Origin: Halocafeteria seosinensis
Lineage: Eukaryota > Sar > Bigyra > Bicosoecida
Direction: 5' to 3'
Assembly (NCBI GenBank): GCA_001687465.1
Contig: LVLI01000305.1
Span: 1-64,000 of the forward strand
Length of the DNA stretch: 64,000 nucleotides
How positions within the stretch are numbered: the first letter of the stretch is position 1; the number at the start of each line of letters is the position of its first letter. The notes under the pieces were generated by a model. It was not told where the DNA came from and did not search any database. It saw only the letters and a program-made list of their open reading frames with translations. Both the position numbers and the translations under genes were made by a program. Shown here piece by piece: positions 12,501 through 24,388 of this stretch.

Positions 12501-15500
12501 TGGCTGATAGCATTAATGCGGAAGTAGTGCTTGGCACAATTTCTAATTTGCAGGAAGCCGCTGAATGGATAGGATACACGTATCTGTACGTGCGCATGCT
12601 TCGCGAGCCGTCATTGTATGGCATCGACACTTCTGTTTTAGAGAACGACAAACTGCTTTTGCAACACCGCCTTGATTTGGCGCACTCTGCCGCAGTGCTG
12701 CTTGATAAACACTATCTTATCAGATATGATCGAAGAAGTGGCGCTTTCCAGACAACTGCTTTGGGCCGAGTTGCTGCTCATTATTACGTTGTACATCCAA
12801 CAATTGCAACCCTGAACGAGCACTTGAAGCCCACTCTTAGTGACATTGAAATTTTTCGTGTTTTTTCACTCAGCCATGAATTTCGCAATATTGTCATTCG
12901 CCAAGAAGAGAAAGAAGAACTGCGCAAACTGATCGAGAGGGTTCCCATTCCTATTAAGGAGTCAATGGAAGAGCCATCCGCTAAGGTGAATGTTCTTCTC
13001 CAGGCTTACATATCGCGACTTCGGATGGAAGGGTTTGCCTTGGTTGCGGATATGGTATATGTCCAGCAGTCAGCAGTTCGTCTCCTTCGGGCTGTGTTCG
13101 AAGTGGCGTTGCGGCGCGGTTGGGCAGCCCTGGCGGACAAAGTCTTGACGTTGTGCAAGATGGTCGACAAGCGTATGTGGTTAAGTCAAACCCCGCTGCG
13201 TCAGTTTACTCGGGGAGTTGGACGAGAAGGGAAGCAAGGACTCCCTGACGATGTATTGAGAAAGATTGAAAAGAAAGATATTCCATGGGAGCGATATTTT
13301 GATCTTACTAAAGAGGACCTTGGAGAACTGGTGAAAATGCCGAAGTTAGGGAAAACGCTGTTTCGTCTTGTACACTCGTTCCCGAAGGTAGAACTTCAAG
13401 CTCATGTGCAGCCAGTTACCAGATCAACAATTAAAGTTGAATTAACAATTACTCCTGACTTTAATTGGGACTCGCGAATCCACGGTGCTAGTGAAACTTT
13501 CTGGATCATTGTTGAAGATACCGATGGCGAGCAGATTATGCACTTCGACGAATTTGTCCTGAAGCAGCGTTACGCCGCCGAGGACCACGTTGTTTCGTTC
13601 ACAGTTTCACTAACGGATCCCATGCCTCCTCAATATTTCATTCGGGTGGTTTCCGATCGATGGCTACACTCATCTGCGATGCTTCCCATCAGCTTCCAAC
13701 ATCTCATTCTTCCGGAGAAATTCCCGCCTCATACGGAATTGCTGGACCGTCAGCCCCTTCCGTTGAACGAACTTCAGAATCAGACATACGAAGCTCTTTA
13801 TTCTGAAGGCGCTGGCATGGTGAAAGGTATTACTAAGTTCAATCCCATTCAGACTCAGACGTTTCCCTCTTTGTATCAGTCCGGTGCCAATGTGATGGTA
13901 GCAGCTCCGACTGGTAGCGGGAAAACTATCTGTGCGGAATTCAGCGTTCTTCGTTTGTTTTCTCAGGACCCGGATGCAACAGTTGTTTACGTTGCTCCAA
14001 AAGAAGACGTAGCAAAAGAGCGCTTTGAGGATTGGGACTTGAAGTTTGGTGATGGTTTACAGAAGAACGTTGTGGAACTTACAGGGGAGACATCGGCAGA
14101 CTTAAAACTACTTCAAAAGGCGCATGTTGTTGTTTCTACTCCAGAGCAATGGGACCGTCTAAGTCGTCGGTGGAAGCAACGGAAAGCAGTACAAAATGTT
14201 AAGCTGTTTATTGTGGACGATTTGCATCTTATTGGAGGCGATGTAGGTCCTACATTGGAGGTAATTACATCAAGGATGCGCTACATTTCGGCGCAACAGG
14301 AGAAAGAGCAGCAATGTCGAATCATTGGCCTCTCTGCATCAGTTGCGAATGCCCACGATCTGGGGGAATGGATCAGCGCTCCCTCAAAACATGTTTACAA
14401 TTTTCATCCGCAAGCTCGCCCTATTCCTTTGGAATTGCGCATTCAAGGTTTCGATATACAGCACGCTGGTAGTCGGTTGTTGGCCATGTCACGGCCGGCC
14501 TATAACTCTGTCACTAATCTCGCGGCCAAAGAAGGAAAGCCCTCGATAGTGTTCGTTCCTTCGCGGAAGCAGTGTCAGCTGACTGCGATTGACATTCGTT
14601 CGTTCTCCGCTGCGGAGCGTCGGTCTGACAAATTTCTGCTATCAGGCAACAGCGAACACGTTAACAAAATAGCGGATAGTCTTCCCCAGGACTCTGCTCT
14701 TCCAGATTGCGTTAGACATGGCATCGCCTTCATTCATGAAGGTATGCGTGCGGAAGATAGGGAGACTGTACAGCAGCTTTGGCGAGATGGTCATATAGGC
14801 GTCGTTGTTGCTACCGGCTCTAGTGCGTGGGGAATGAGACTTACTGCTCACCTCGTAGTTGTGCTGGATACGCAAACATATGATGGCCGTGAGCATCGCT
14901 ATGTTGATTACCCAATACCTGACATGCTTAAAATGATTAGCCGTGCGTCCCGGGACGATAGTGAAGACAGTGGGGGGTCATCATCTTGCCGCTGCGTAAT
15001 TCTTTGCCACACCAGCAAGAAACAGCATTTACGCAAATTCTTGACGGATCCATTGCCTGTCGAGAGTCATTTGGATCAATTCCTTCATGATCACATAAAT
15101 GCAGAAGTTGTCACGCAAACTATCGAGAATAAGCAAGACGCCGTTGATTGGATTACGTGGACTTTCTTCTACCGCAGGTTGACGCAGAATCCCAACTATT
15201 ACAACTTGCAGGGTGTAACAAATCGCCACTTAAGCGATCATTTGTCTGACCTAATTGAAGCCACGCTTAGCGATTTGGAAGCCAGTCGCTGTATCGCTGT
15301 GGAAGACGAGATGGACACAAAACCGTTGAATCTCGGTATGATCGCTGCGTATTATTACATTCGCTATACAACTATCGAGGTGTTTGCTTCCTCCATTGGA
15401 TCCAAGACGAAACTCAAAGGACTTTTGGAGATCTTATCGCACGCCTCGGAATACTCCGAGATACCTGTCCGGCATGGGGAAGAGAACCTCTTGAGAAATT

Positions 15501-16393
15501 TCGCCGCTCATTTACCTGTATCTATAATGCGCATTGACTCTTACACTGATCCCCATGTCAAGGCTAACATCCTTCTTCAAGCACATTTCTCCCGCAAGCC
15601 ATTGCCCACGGATATGCGGGGGGATCAATCACAAGTGTTGACAAGTGCAATTTCACTTCTACAGGCCTTGGTAGACGTCGTTGCATCCTCCGGTTGGTTG
15701 AAACCAGCTATTGCCGCGATGGAGTTGTCGCAAATGGTTGTGCAAGGGCTATGGGCAAATAAAGATAGTGTTCTTCTGCAAATTCCACATTTTACTCGCG
15801 AACTAGCAGAAAAGTGTGAAGCTTACCGCCCGCAAGAGAAAACTGAGGCTGACGAGGAAGGCGAAGGCGTAGAAACCGTGTACGATCTTATGGAATTAGA
15901 CGACGACGAAAGAAACAAACTATTAAATCTGCCGTCTCACAAAATGGCTGATGTGGCTCGTTTCTGTAACCGTTATCCCAATATCGAACTGGAATTCGAT
16001 GTCCCGGATGCTGAACAGGCAACTACCGGCAATCCTGTTACTGTCAATATAAAATTGTCCAGGGAGGAGCAGACAGAAGGGCTTGAAGAAGGAGCTGGCC
16101 TTGGGGCGGTCCATGCACCACTCTTTCCCAGGCAGAAAACTGAAAGCTGGTGGTTGGCAATTGGGGAACCAAACAGCAATCGGTTACTGGCGATTAAACG
16201 GTTTACTCTCGGGAAAGAACTTTTTACAAAGCTACAGTTTGAGGGCCCTGAGCCGGCAGGTGGACATGAGTTGCAGCTCTACTTCATGTCAGATAGTTAT
16301 CTGGGATGTGATCAGGAGTACGAATTTAGTCTTCAGGTCGCGCAAGGAGAAGAGTCCAGCTCTGAAGAAGAAGATGCTGAAATGGAACAATAG
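9511..16393 (+). CDS. SNRNP200: Pre-mRNA-splicing helicase BRR2 (U5 snRNP 200 kDa)
   Basis: Four exons: 9511-9555, 9619-9782, 9851-10193, 10262-16393, giving 2227 residues (human 2136). BRR2 unwinds U4/U6 during spliceosome activation. The N-terminus follows the family closely (QYEYGQNANLVLQA, then EPTGE). The first helicase cassette has Walker A APTGAGKT at 535-542, DEIH at 648-651 and QMLGRAGRPQYDT, so it should be active. A Sec63 unit follows. The second cassette keeps APTGSGKT but has DDLH and SRASRDD in place of the arginine-finger motif, as expected for the non-catalytic cassette of this family. A second Sec63 unit and an acidic tail end the protein. Three short 5' introns are followed by one 6.1-kb exon. 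Identity is secure. Confidence 0.98.
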
Positions 16394-16842
16394 CTAGCTA
16401 GGGTCCAGACAAGTTTCGTTACGAATAGCCCAATGAACTGTGAAGCCATTAACTTCTGTAGTAGAATCTGTACTGCTTACGACCACGGCAGTACTACGTG
16501 TGTGGTTAGTATCTTCCTCTTTGCTTCTTCGCACTTACCACGACACAACTTTGCCTGCCTTTTGGAATGTTAATTCGTTGCATTCGTGCATTTTCGGGAA
16601 CAGTTCCGGCCTTCTAGGCCGCGCGACGCTCGTAGATCAGTCCGACTGATTCAGTCGTAGCCAATCCACTTCACAAGAGCCGTGCTTGGTTCCATTTTTT
16701 GTTTTTCTCGTCAGCAAGGATGGAGGCGCAGTAAATAAATATGACGTTGATGCAGCGCGGCATTTTCTTTTAATTAATAATGGTTGTACCATTGTAAAGG
16801 GGGCCTATTTGTTGTTCTGATGTGTGCATTTTGTTAGTTGAG
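16394..16842. other. Intergenic between BRR2 and TFB5
   Basis: About 450 bases of BRR2 3' flank and TFB5 promoter. I see no coding or RNA feature. It is T-rich near 16690-16800. Confidence 0.6.
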
Positions 16843-17203
16843 ATGGCCCACACGCAAGCAGGAACTCTGGTAGAAAGGTAAGGTGTTCACAACAAGAGCT
16901 ATATCAGACCATGAATAGCTTTATACCTTTGATGCAGTGATGAGCAAACAATTCAGTATATCGTGTGGTTAGATGAGCAGCAACCTCGTGCCAGTATTGC
17001 TGTGCTTACACAAATTGACAAGAATTCGCTGTTACTAAAATCAGATAAGGTAAAGCTCTATTTCACGGTGTTTAGATATCAGCGCTTGGATCTGCGATGA
17101 CTTCCTTCTGTACAAATGAGTTTTACAGGTTGAGTTCGTACGGGATCAACTTCGTCGCCGGGCTGCAAAAAATACATACGATTCCGAAGAAGAAGACGAC
17201 TGA
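16843..17203 (+). CDS. GTF2H5: TFIIH subunit TFB5 / GTF2H5 (TTDA)
   Basis: Three exons, 16843-16877, 16938-17049 and 17129-17203, encode 73 residues; the family is about 70. This is the smallest TFIIH subunit and stabilises the p52 subunit in transcription and nucleotide excision repair. The N-terminal pattern AGTLVESDEQTIQYIVWLDE matches the family pattern (KGxLVECDPxxKQxxxxLDE), followed by a second strand ending in IDKNSLLLKS and a helix VEFVRDQL. The acidic tail is short. Both introns are under 80 bases and their acceptors read ATGCAG and TTACAG. The gene is too fragmented to be seen as one open frame. It faces DPY-30 tail to tail across 134 bases. Confidence 0.88.
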
Positions 17204-17337
17204 GGAAGATGGTAAAATGCTTTGTAGTATGTTGAGATTGTACGGGTACGAACTAAGAGCGCCGTGGACTATTAAAAACGATGTTAAGGGTTCTATCACT
17301 GACTGGTACCAAGAAGTGAAGACTGCACTTTGGCTCC

Positions 17338-18128
17338 TTACTGCTGCGCCTGCTCCCCTTCCTGCTTTTCACCGTTTGCTTGCGACTGCTCTTTCTGCTG
17401 GTCCTTAGAGGAACTTTGCTGTCCTGAAGACAGTTTATCAGGATCGTTTTCGAGAAGGTAATGGGCGAGGTATTCGACAGGTCGAGGTGGTCTGCAAGTT
17501 CGAGGTTTCTTTTACACCTTCAATAAAAGCTGGGATTAAAAACATCTGCAGGACATACCGTTCCTTAGCTAGTTGAGTGAGACCTTGCAACAACAATGGG
17601 ACAACTGTCTGATCTAAATATTGTCGCACCGGCAGAGTCTGCAAGTTATTGTTCTGACCATCCGCGGTTGAGTGGACTGCCTTAGCAGTCGAAGAACCCT
17701 GCATAGCATTTGGCCAAAATAGAAACAAACTATCGTTACACCATTAAGTATATGATGACGATGCTACATAAACCACCTTTTCCTTGGCTACATCCAGTGT
17801 TTCTCACGCCTGAATCACGCATACACTTACCTGACTTGAGGATACGCCCAGAGCTTGAGCCACATCAGCTTGAGTTGATGCTTGTTCATTGGACGAGCCA
17901 GAGGTTGCCTCCGTTTGCTGCTGCTGCTGTGAGTTCGATTCCTTATTCTCCATCGGAACATCTTTCTCGTCTGCAGAATATAATTCATAAACAGGATCCC
18001 TAACGCACAGAAGCTGGTCATCAGGGATACTCAAGATGCTTACCAGCTCCCTCCTCCTTTTGCTGTTGCTCTGCTGACGTAGGAGCAGCAGCGGTACCTT
18101 CGGTATTTTCCTCTGCAGATGAAGACAT
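17338..18128 (-). CDS. DPY30: DPY-30 homologue (COMPASS / axonemal dimerisation module)
   Basis: Four exons: 18128-18044, 17970-17831, 17698-17559, 17491-17338, total 172 residues. The conserved DPY-30 motif spans roughly residues 97-135: [19 protein letters not shown], then [20 protein letters not shown] across the last intron. DPY-30 is a core subunit of SET1/MLL histone H3K4 methyltransferase complexes, and related proteins sit in ciliary radial spokes. Everything outside the motif is glutamine-, serine- and glutamate-rich and presumably disordered; the tail adds about 35 such residues beyond the usual end. All introns end in TGCAG. Whether it serves chromatin or the axoneme cannot be told from the motif. 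Confidence 0.92.
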
Positions 18129-18530
18129 ATTTCCTTTTCTTTTGATCACTCTATGGACACTCTACGGGGGGAAATGAGACGAGAACGCTTTTCTCCTTCC
18201 GAAATGAAATGACACTACCCCTTGATAGATGACACACGAGGCTTATATATATAATACTGCAGTGAGTTATACACAATATGCAGTCATTGTTAGGTTCAAT
18301 ACTACGGGTGCTTATGCCTATTATTGATTTGAAACACGAGCCAAAAAAAGATTGGAGCCTTACTGGCTGGAGAAATTCAGGGTCCCCGTCTGGTGGACAA
18401 CGCAGTGTCAACACTACCACAACGATTGCACAGTCCTGTAGTTGGGTACTGTAGGGTACATCGATTAAGAACAAAAAGGAGGGGAGCAATATTATGCATG
18501 CTAATTTATCAAGGTATGCCTCTTCAGACA
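18129..18530. other. Intergenic between DPY-30 and nucleoside hydrolase
   Basis: About 400 bases, promoter side of DPY-30 and 3' flank of the hydrolase. A short alternating TA run is near 18246. Nothing else recognised. Confidence 0.6.
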
Positions 18531-19982
18531 CTATGTGGTGAGAATGCTGTCGTTGTTGGCTTCTGCCAGCGCACGCTGCATTAACTTCCAAAACGCACTT
18601 ACGTCAATTTTGGAGGCTACGTAGCAATTTTTTTGCTGTTCTGAATAGTTCTTGATATTCAACATATCGCAAACGGTCTGGCCAGCCGACAAAGGCGACG
18701 CGGTTTCAATGTCGACCCGGCACTTTGTAACTTCGAATAGCGAAGGGTCAACGATGTATGCTACAGCACACGGGTCGTGTAACGGCGGATCAGGCATTTT
18801 GAAATACGAACGATAAGTATCTCTATAGAATGTGAGGAGACTGACTATCAAGTTGGCAAATTCACTCTGCAGGGAACCCAACAAAAGACGCCCGACGTAT
18901 CCTGTATCGTTTAAAGTACGCAGGACAATAAAAGCCTACTACCAACCTTAAGTTCCCGTATCCCCTCCAAAACCTGATCCGTAACCAAAACCGTGTGACT
19001 GACCTCTAGAGGAACCATTATTAATTCCTTTATACCTGCGTTAAAAACAATGGCTGCAGCTTCCGGGTCGACTTCAATGTTAAACTCCGCTACGGGGTTG
19101 GTGTTGCCCATCCCCATTGCACCGCCCAATATAGCTGTAAAATTTACACAAATGAAACACGAATAGCATAGCCCTGGCGTCACAATGCAAATAACTCACA
19201 TAGACGAGCGATATAATCTTTGATGTCGGGATGTACTTTCAGCAACAATGCAACGTTCGTCAGAGGCCCGGTGGCAACGAGGTTTACCATATGCCCAGTG
19301 GCGGAGACAAAGTGCTTGATATTTTGATACATCGTTTCTACGGCGCAATGCTGTGTTCCAGAAGTGCAGTAGGCTAACAGGAAATCGATATATCGTCTTC
19401 AAGCACTTACTTCCTGGTGTTCTGGGAAATACTTTGCAGGCAATCGTGGGAAATCATAGCCGTTCAGTCCACTATCTCCATGGATCTCCGGACACACTTT
19501 TGAGGAACGAAGTAGCTGGGGAGGGTACAGCTCGCCAGAAAAAGATCGCAAAGGTAAGAAGGACGGCAACTAGTACGTTTAACCTACTGGTTCTGGCGAG
19601 CCCTTCACCACCGGCACCTGCAGCGTCAAGTTACCCTATAGCAGTCAAACAGAACATCAGGAATTCCACCAAGAGAAATTTACCTTTCCTAGTTGACCGA
19701 CGACGTTGAGAATATCCAGCGCATTCTTTGTTGTTTTATCTAATGGCATGTTCCCTGAAACCGTGCTAATCCCAATAAGGTTAGTCTTGGGGTTATACAT
19801 GGCGAGCAAGATTGCCATAGCATCTGCAGGTCAAAGTAGAAGTCCAACCCAAAGTATGAGTTCATGTGGATAGAGAGGAGAGCGCTGCTTCTACATTAGT
19901 GAAGCGAGACGGGTAGGTTGAACGCACCATCATGGCCTGGGTCACAGTCTATCCAGACGGGATGCTGGGTCTCCTCTGTCAT
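18531..19982 (-). CDS. Inosine-uridine-type nucleoside hydrolase
   Basis: Seven exons: 19982-19928, 19823-19684, 19617-19588, 19530-19411, 19350-19200, 19134-18943, 18901-18531, giving 352 residues. The family hydrolyses the N-glycosidic bond of ribonucleosides for purine and pyrimidine salvage. The calcium- and ribose-binding motif DCDPGHDDAMAIL is at the N-terminus, its second half split by intron 1. Further family marks are [33 protein letters not shown] and the C-terminal HDPCAVAYI. Exon 3 is only 30 bases. The donor of exon 6 was placed at GTAGTA because only that keeps frame into exon 7. Substrate preference is not predictable. Confidence 0.92.
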
Positions 19983-20380
19983 CGTGCTCAATTAGTCACC
20001 TAGAGACATGCAATCCCATTGGCTTCAGGAACTCAGCCGCTTCTGATCTTGTCCTATGGACCAAAGTGAAATTCAAACACACCCATGTTATCACCGACTT
20101 CTGACGACGTCCGCGCGTGGACGGATTCGCAACTTCAACGAAGTTAACTTCGTTCATTTGAAAACAGTACGCGGAAGCCGCCGGTTTGGTGATCTCTTTG
20201 CATTTTGGGTAGCAGATTCGAAACGCAAATTGTAAGGAGTAGAAGAATATAAGTATACGAGACGACATTGTAAGAGAAAAACTGGGTAGCTTAATAAGTT
20301 GATGCCAACTGGGGAGGCGCTCCTGAAGAAGTGCAGTCTCAAAAAGTCAGACTTTTGCTTATATCTCAAAAGCGAAAGAA
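19983..20380. promoter_or_regulatory. Divergent promoter region, nucleoside hydrolase / cyclin 1
   Basis: 398 bases between opposite starts. A 90-codon open frame on the minus strand (19996-20268) has no recognisable domain and I do not call it. Otherwise empty. Confidence 0.4.
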
Positions 20381-21917
20381 ATGGCCTGTGCTATTGTTAG
20401 TAGTCAAATAGGGGCCGTTTGCGAGAGCTCTTCAGCATCTCCCACTAGCCAAGCGCAGAAAGCTTCCTCGGCCGCGGCGATGCAAAGACGGACCGAGGAA
20501 ACCACAGACACACCGTACGGTTTACTGGTATGTGGTGAAGTATCGAAAAACTTCTGCAGATCTATTGTTTTTCTAGCGGGGACACCTTCGTCCTTTGGAG
20601 TTCCATTATCGATACTCTAGAATCGTTGTATAATATAACTTGCTCTGCAGATGTGTGCTGACACTCAAGCGGGAACCAAATGTGACCAGATATATTGGCG
20701 GCTGCGGCGCGAAGAAACGCGTTTGGGGTCTTTCAATGGGGATGCTTCGTACATCCAGGTAAGCGTCTATGACTTTATCTCCGTAGTTTCCCGTCTTTGT
20801 CCCTGGTTGGACTTTGCGCTCTGGACGGTTGCTGATTTGAATATTTTGTGTATTGCATTCCGATGCAGCCACATCACACCCAAGCCGCCACGCCTCGAAG
20901 GGTTCTTGTTGACTGGATCCAGGAGGTATCGGAAGACTGCAACTTCGACTTCTGTACTTTCCATACGGCCGTAAGTACCATCACTAGCATCACGCACATT
21001 GCCGCTGTGTGAGAATGTACTTGATTGTCTCGTCTCCGCAGGTATTCTACGTGGACAAGCTCCTACAAAAATACACTATCCCTGAGAAACACTTGCAACT
21101 CTTCGGTTTATGCTGCTTAAACATTGCCGGTAAGGATGAGCTAACGAAGGTTGAACCGATTATACGTATAGTTCTCAGTATCGCTTGCTCGGACTGCTCA
21201 GCGAAATACGAGGAAGCAGAGGAGAATGTTCCTCGATTTCCGGAACTAAATAGCATTGCTCAGACAAACTTTCCCAGGGAATTGCTTAGTCAGATGGAGG
21301 TCGTAGTTTTGAATAAGTGAGTATTTGTATGTCTCACACTATATTATCTGAGGCTTGTAGCACGTTGGACAACCATGCAGAATAGGTTGGCGTCTCAACG
21401 CCGTTACTCCGGCTCATCTTTTGGGCTACATGAGTGAAAAAGGATTGCTCTTTAGCAATGACACGTTGTGTGGAAAGAGGCTGGTGCCAAGCGTGCCTTC
21501 ATATTTGCAAAAATACGTCGAGTTCTTCTGTACTCTCTGTGCCCAAGATCACGCGTTCCTCCAGTACAAACCATCTGTACTTGCTGCAGCAATTGCTTTA
21601 GTGTCAAGAAGAGCATTGATAATCATGTAGGTTTTGATGTGATTGTATCTCTTGTTCAATTCCGACTACTACTACTAGGTTTCTCTGTATGCAGGCCAAT
21701 GTGGAATGACAAGCTCCACGAGGTGCTCCACTACACTGAAAATGAAATCCGGCCAGTGTTTTTGCACATTTGGCTGCAATATACGGATAATTACAATAGA
21801 GAGTGCTTACAAGCTGATTCAGAGTATCAAGATGATATTACTGCAAAAGCCAGTGCTCACAAGATTGCCAAACGACTTGGATCCCGGTGGTCGCCAACCC
21901 GTGTCACTGAAGTGTAA
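20381..21917 (+). CDS. Cyclin, upstream copy of a tandem pair
   Basis: Seven exons: 20381-20527, 20651-20758, 20869-20970, 21042-21129, 21202-21316, 21381-21626, 21695-21917; 342 residues. Cyclins activate CDK partners. The N-terminal cyclin box has RRVLVDWIQEV, then VFYVDKLLQKY and LCCLNIAAKYEEAEENVP, followed by a helix ending LNKIGWRLNAVTPAHLLGYM. That last group, with its EE-x-VP-x-x-ELN spacing, recalls cyclin A/J more than B or D. The conserved Arg of MRxxLVDW is kept as RRVLVDW. A second, weaker box follows (SVLAAAIALVSRRAL). No destruction box is obvious in the 50-residue N-terminus. Subfamily is uncertain. Confidence 0.9.
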
Positions 21918-22496
21918 CATCGTTTATGTAATGTATAGTTGGTAAAACCACCAAGCACAGAATGCATGACAGAACTTAATCACAGTGATTTCGCCTTCCC
22001 ATTATGGATATGGGCTCTCACACATACAATAGAACTGTGGTATCGTGCTTTGCTGGCAAAAGTTGCTGCCTAACTCTACCAGGTAGGCTTCGTCCATTTC
22101 CATTCCCTCGGTGCTCTAATAACCCGTGGATGAACTGAAAAACTTGGTCTGCACTTGTCCATATATGCTCTTCATACTCAATCTTACTGGCTACAAGAAG
22201 TACTGGCCGCGTGGCGCGCCGCGCGCGTTGGCAAGTTGACAAACTTCAACCTGTTTTGAACTCGAAGCGAGTCTCAGTACAGCACGCTCACTATTCTGAT
22301 TCTTTAAGATTTTGTTCAATTCTGTGAATTCCCCAGTGCATTTCTTTTCCATTTACTGTGCTGCCTTCTGATGCATGTGTAAGACTGGTTCATTAGATCT
22401 GTCTAGAACAATCTCTCAAACATCAAAATTTGCTCAGCAAAGACGCTTCCGGAGGGAGTCATCTGTTTTTCAAACACGAAGATACTTCAGTTAAAA
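21918..22496. other. Spacer between the tandem cyclins
   Basis: About 580 bases. A GC-rich self-complementary patch (GGCGCGCCGCGCGCG) lies near 22213. No gene is supported. Confidence 0.6.
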
Positions 22497-24231
22497 ATGG
22501 CGTGCGCAGTAAACGACAGCGAAATGGAAACGGCATACTTTTCAGCCTCCAGTGAACAGTATACGGGTCATCAACACAATGTAAGTGCCTCCTAGACTAT
22601 AGAGGATCGTACTTAGATTCTCCTGACAGCCGTTGTTCCCTTTTCCCCTGATTTCCTCCTTTATACCTTTTTTGTGGTTTTATACTTCATCGCGATTGTG
22701 ACTTGCAGTCATCTGGGTTTATATCAGTAGAGCAACGATGCTCAGAGGAAGATGAGAGAGATGCACCATATGGCTTATCGGTAAGTAACGTCTCTAATAG
22801 CTGGTGTGATCTCTAACATTTGCGATCTTCAGCTGGTTTGAATTGGAGCTAGCGCTTTGAAATTCCTCGTCCTCTTAACTTTTTTCGTACAAATAGCCTT
22901 CTGAAACCAACTACTTCATATCTATTCTCGTATGTTTGCATACCACATGCAGATTTCGGGTGATGACCAAGTTGGGACAAAGTGTGACGAGATATATTGG
23001 CGACTCCGTCAGGAGGAACTAAACCAAGTACCATACGATGATGAGGCCACATATTTGCAAGTAAGTGATGATCCCACGCATGTATCAACGAGTGTTCCAG
23101 TTTTTTCCCGTTTATCGGTTGGTCCAAGTTTGTTATGCTGAGGTGTATTCTTTCTGCGTTATCGTTTTAAATTATATTTCAAATCTTGTGGGATGCAGCA
23201 TCGACGGATTCTAGTTGATTGGATGTGTGAAGTGGGAGAAGATTGTCACTTCGACCACTGCACCCTACACACAGCTGTAAGTACTGGAATTCGACAATGA
23301 AAGATCCCATAGCAAAGACCCTGCTTTTCATTTTTTGAATATTTCCAGGTGTTCTACATCGATAAATTACTACAGAGATACACCATGCCTAAGCATCACT
23401 TGCAATTATTGGGCTTGTGCTGTCTAAATATTGCTGGTAAGGTGTTCATAGGCTTTAAGATCGAATTGACGGGTGCTGACTCTCAGTTTATTGTGAATTT
23501 TCAGCAAAGTACGAGGAAGCAGAGGAACGGGTTCCGCCGGTTCAACAATTGAACGAGATCGCCAAGACTTCTTTTTCTCGAGGACTGGTGAATCAGATGG
23601 AGATAATGGTTTTGAATCAGTAAGTCAATTACTACATGAGAGCTCATTGTATATGGGGAGGGCTAACGTAGACGGTAACATTACAGACTGGGATGGTGTC
23701 TCAACGCCGTGACCCCGGCCCATTTTCTAGGCTATATGGTCGGCAAGGGGCTACTCTTCAAGAGCGATACAATGCTTGGAAAGAAGCTGATACCGAAAGT
23801 ACCTCGATACTTACAGAAATATGTGAAATTCTTTTGCGATTTGTGCGCTCAAGATCATTCCTTTCTTCAATATAAGCCTTCTATACTGGCAGCGGCAATT
23901 GCCGTGGCATCCCGTCGTGCATTGACCATCATGTGAGTAGTTGCTGTGGAAATGTAATAAGTGACCTCTCGAAAACGTCTTGATGTGTTCGATGGTCTAC
24001 AGGCCAATGTGGAACGATAACCTTGACGAAGTGGTACACTACAGAGAGGACGAGATTCGTCCTGTTTTTTTACACGTGTGGCTGCACTATCGAGAGAACT
24101 TCTCGACTGAATGTTCTCAAGCGGATGAAAGATACCAAGATGATGTCACTGCAAAAGCAGATGCCCACATGCTCAAGATTGCTACAAGATCTGGCAAAAA
24201 GCGGTCTCCCAGCGGGGTCACAGATATGTAA
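22497..24231 (+). CDS. Cyclin, downstream copy of a tandem pair
   Basis: Eight exons: 22497-22580, 22709-22780, 22953-23060, 23199-23276, 23349-23436, 23505-23619, 23687-23932, 24003-24231; 339 residues. It parallels the upstream copy throughout: GTKCDEIYWRLRQEE, RRILVDWMCEVGEDC, VFYIDKLLQRYTMPKHHL, CCLNIAAKYEEAEERVP, LNQLGWCLNAVTPAHFLGYM. The middle exons of 88, 115 and 246 bases have exactly the lengths and phases found in the first copy, so the pair arose by duplication after those introns existed. Differences: an additional intron in the N-terminal region and 24 fewer bases in the exon that starts the cyclin box. N-termini have diverged almost completely. Subfamily as uncertain as for copy 1. 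Confidence 0.9.
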
Positions 24232-24388
24232 AGTGAAGTTCCCAATTCATTTGCTGTGAGATATTTCATCGAACTTCAATTGCGACGGTAAAGAGCATTT
24301 CGAAGTTTATCGTAATCTGACTGCAATTCTTTATGGTATAACGCTAGCGATTCGGAATCCTCGGATGTGTGAGGCTTATGATCAACGT

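Noticed and set aside
19996-20268. 90-codon minus-strand frame upstream of nucleoside hydrolase
   Set aside because: No family, no splice partner, and lies in a likely promoter.
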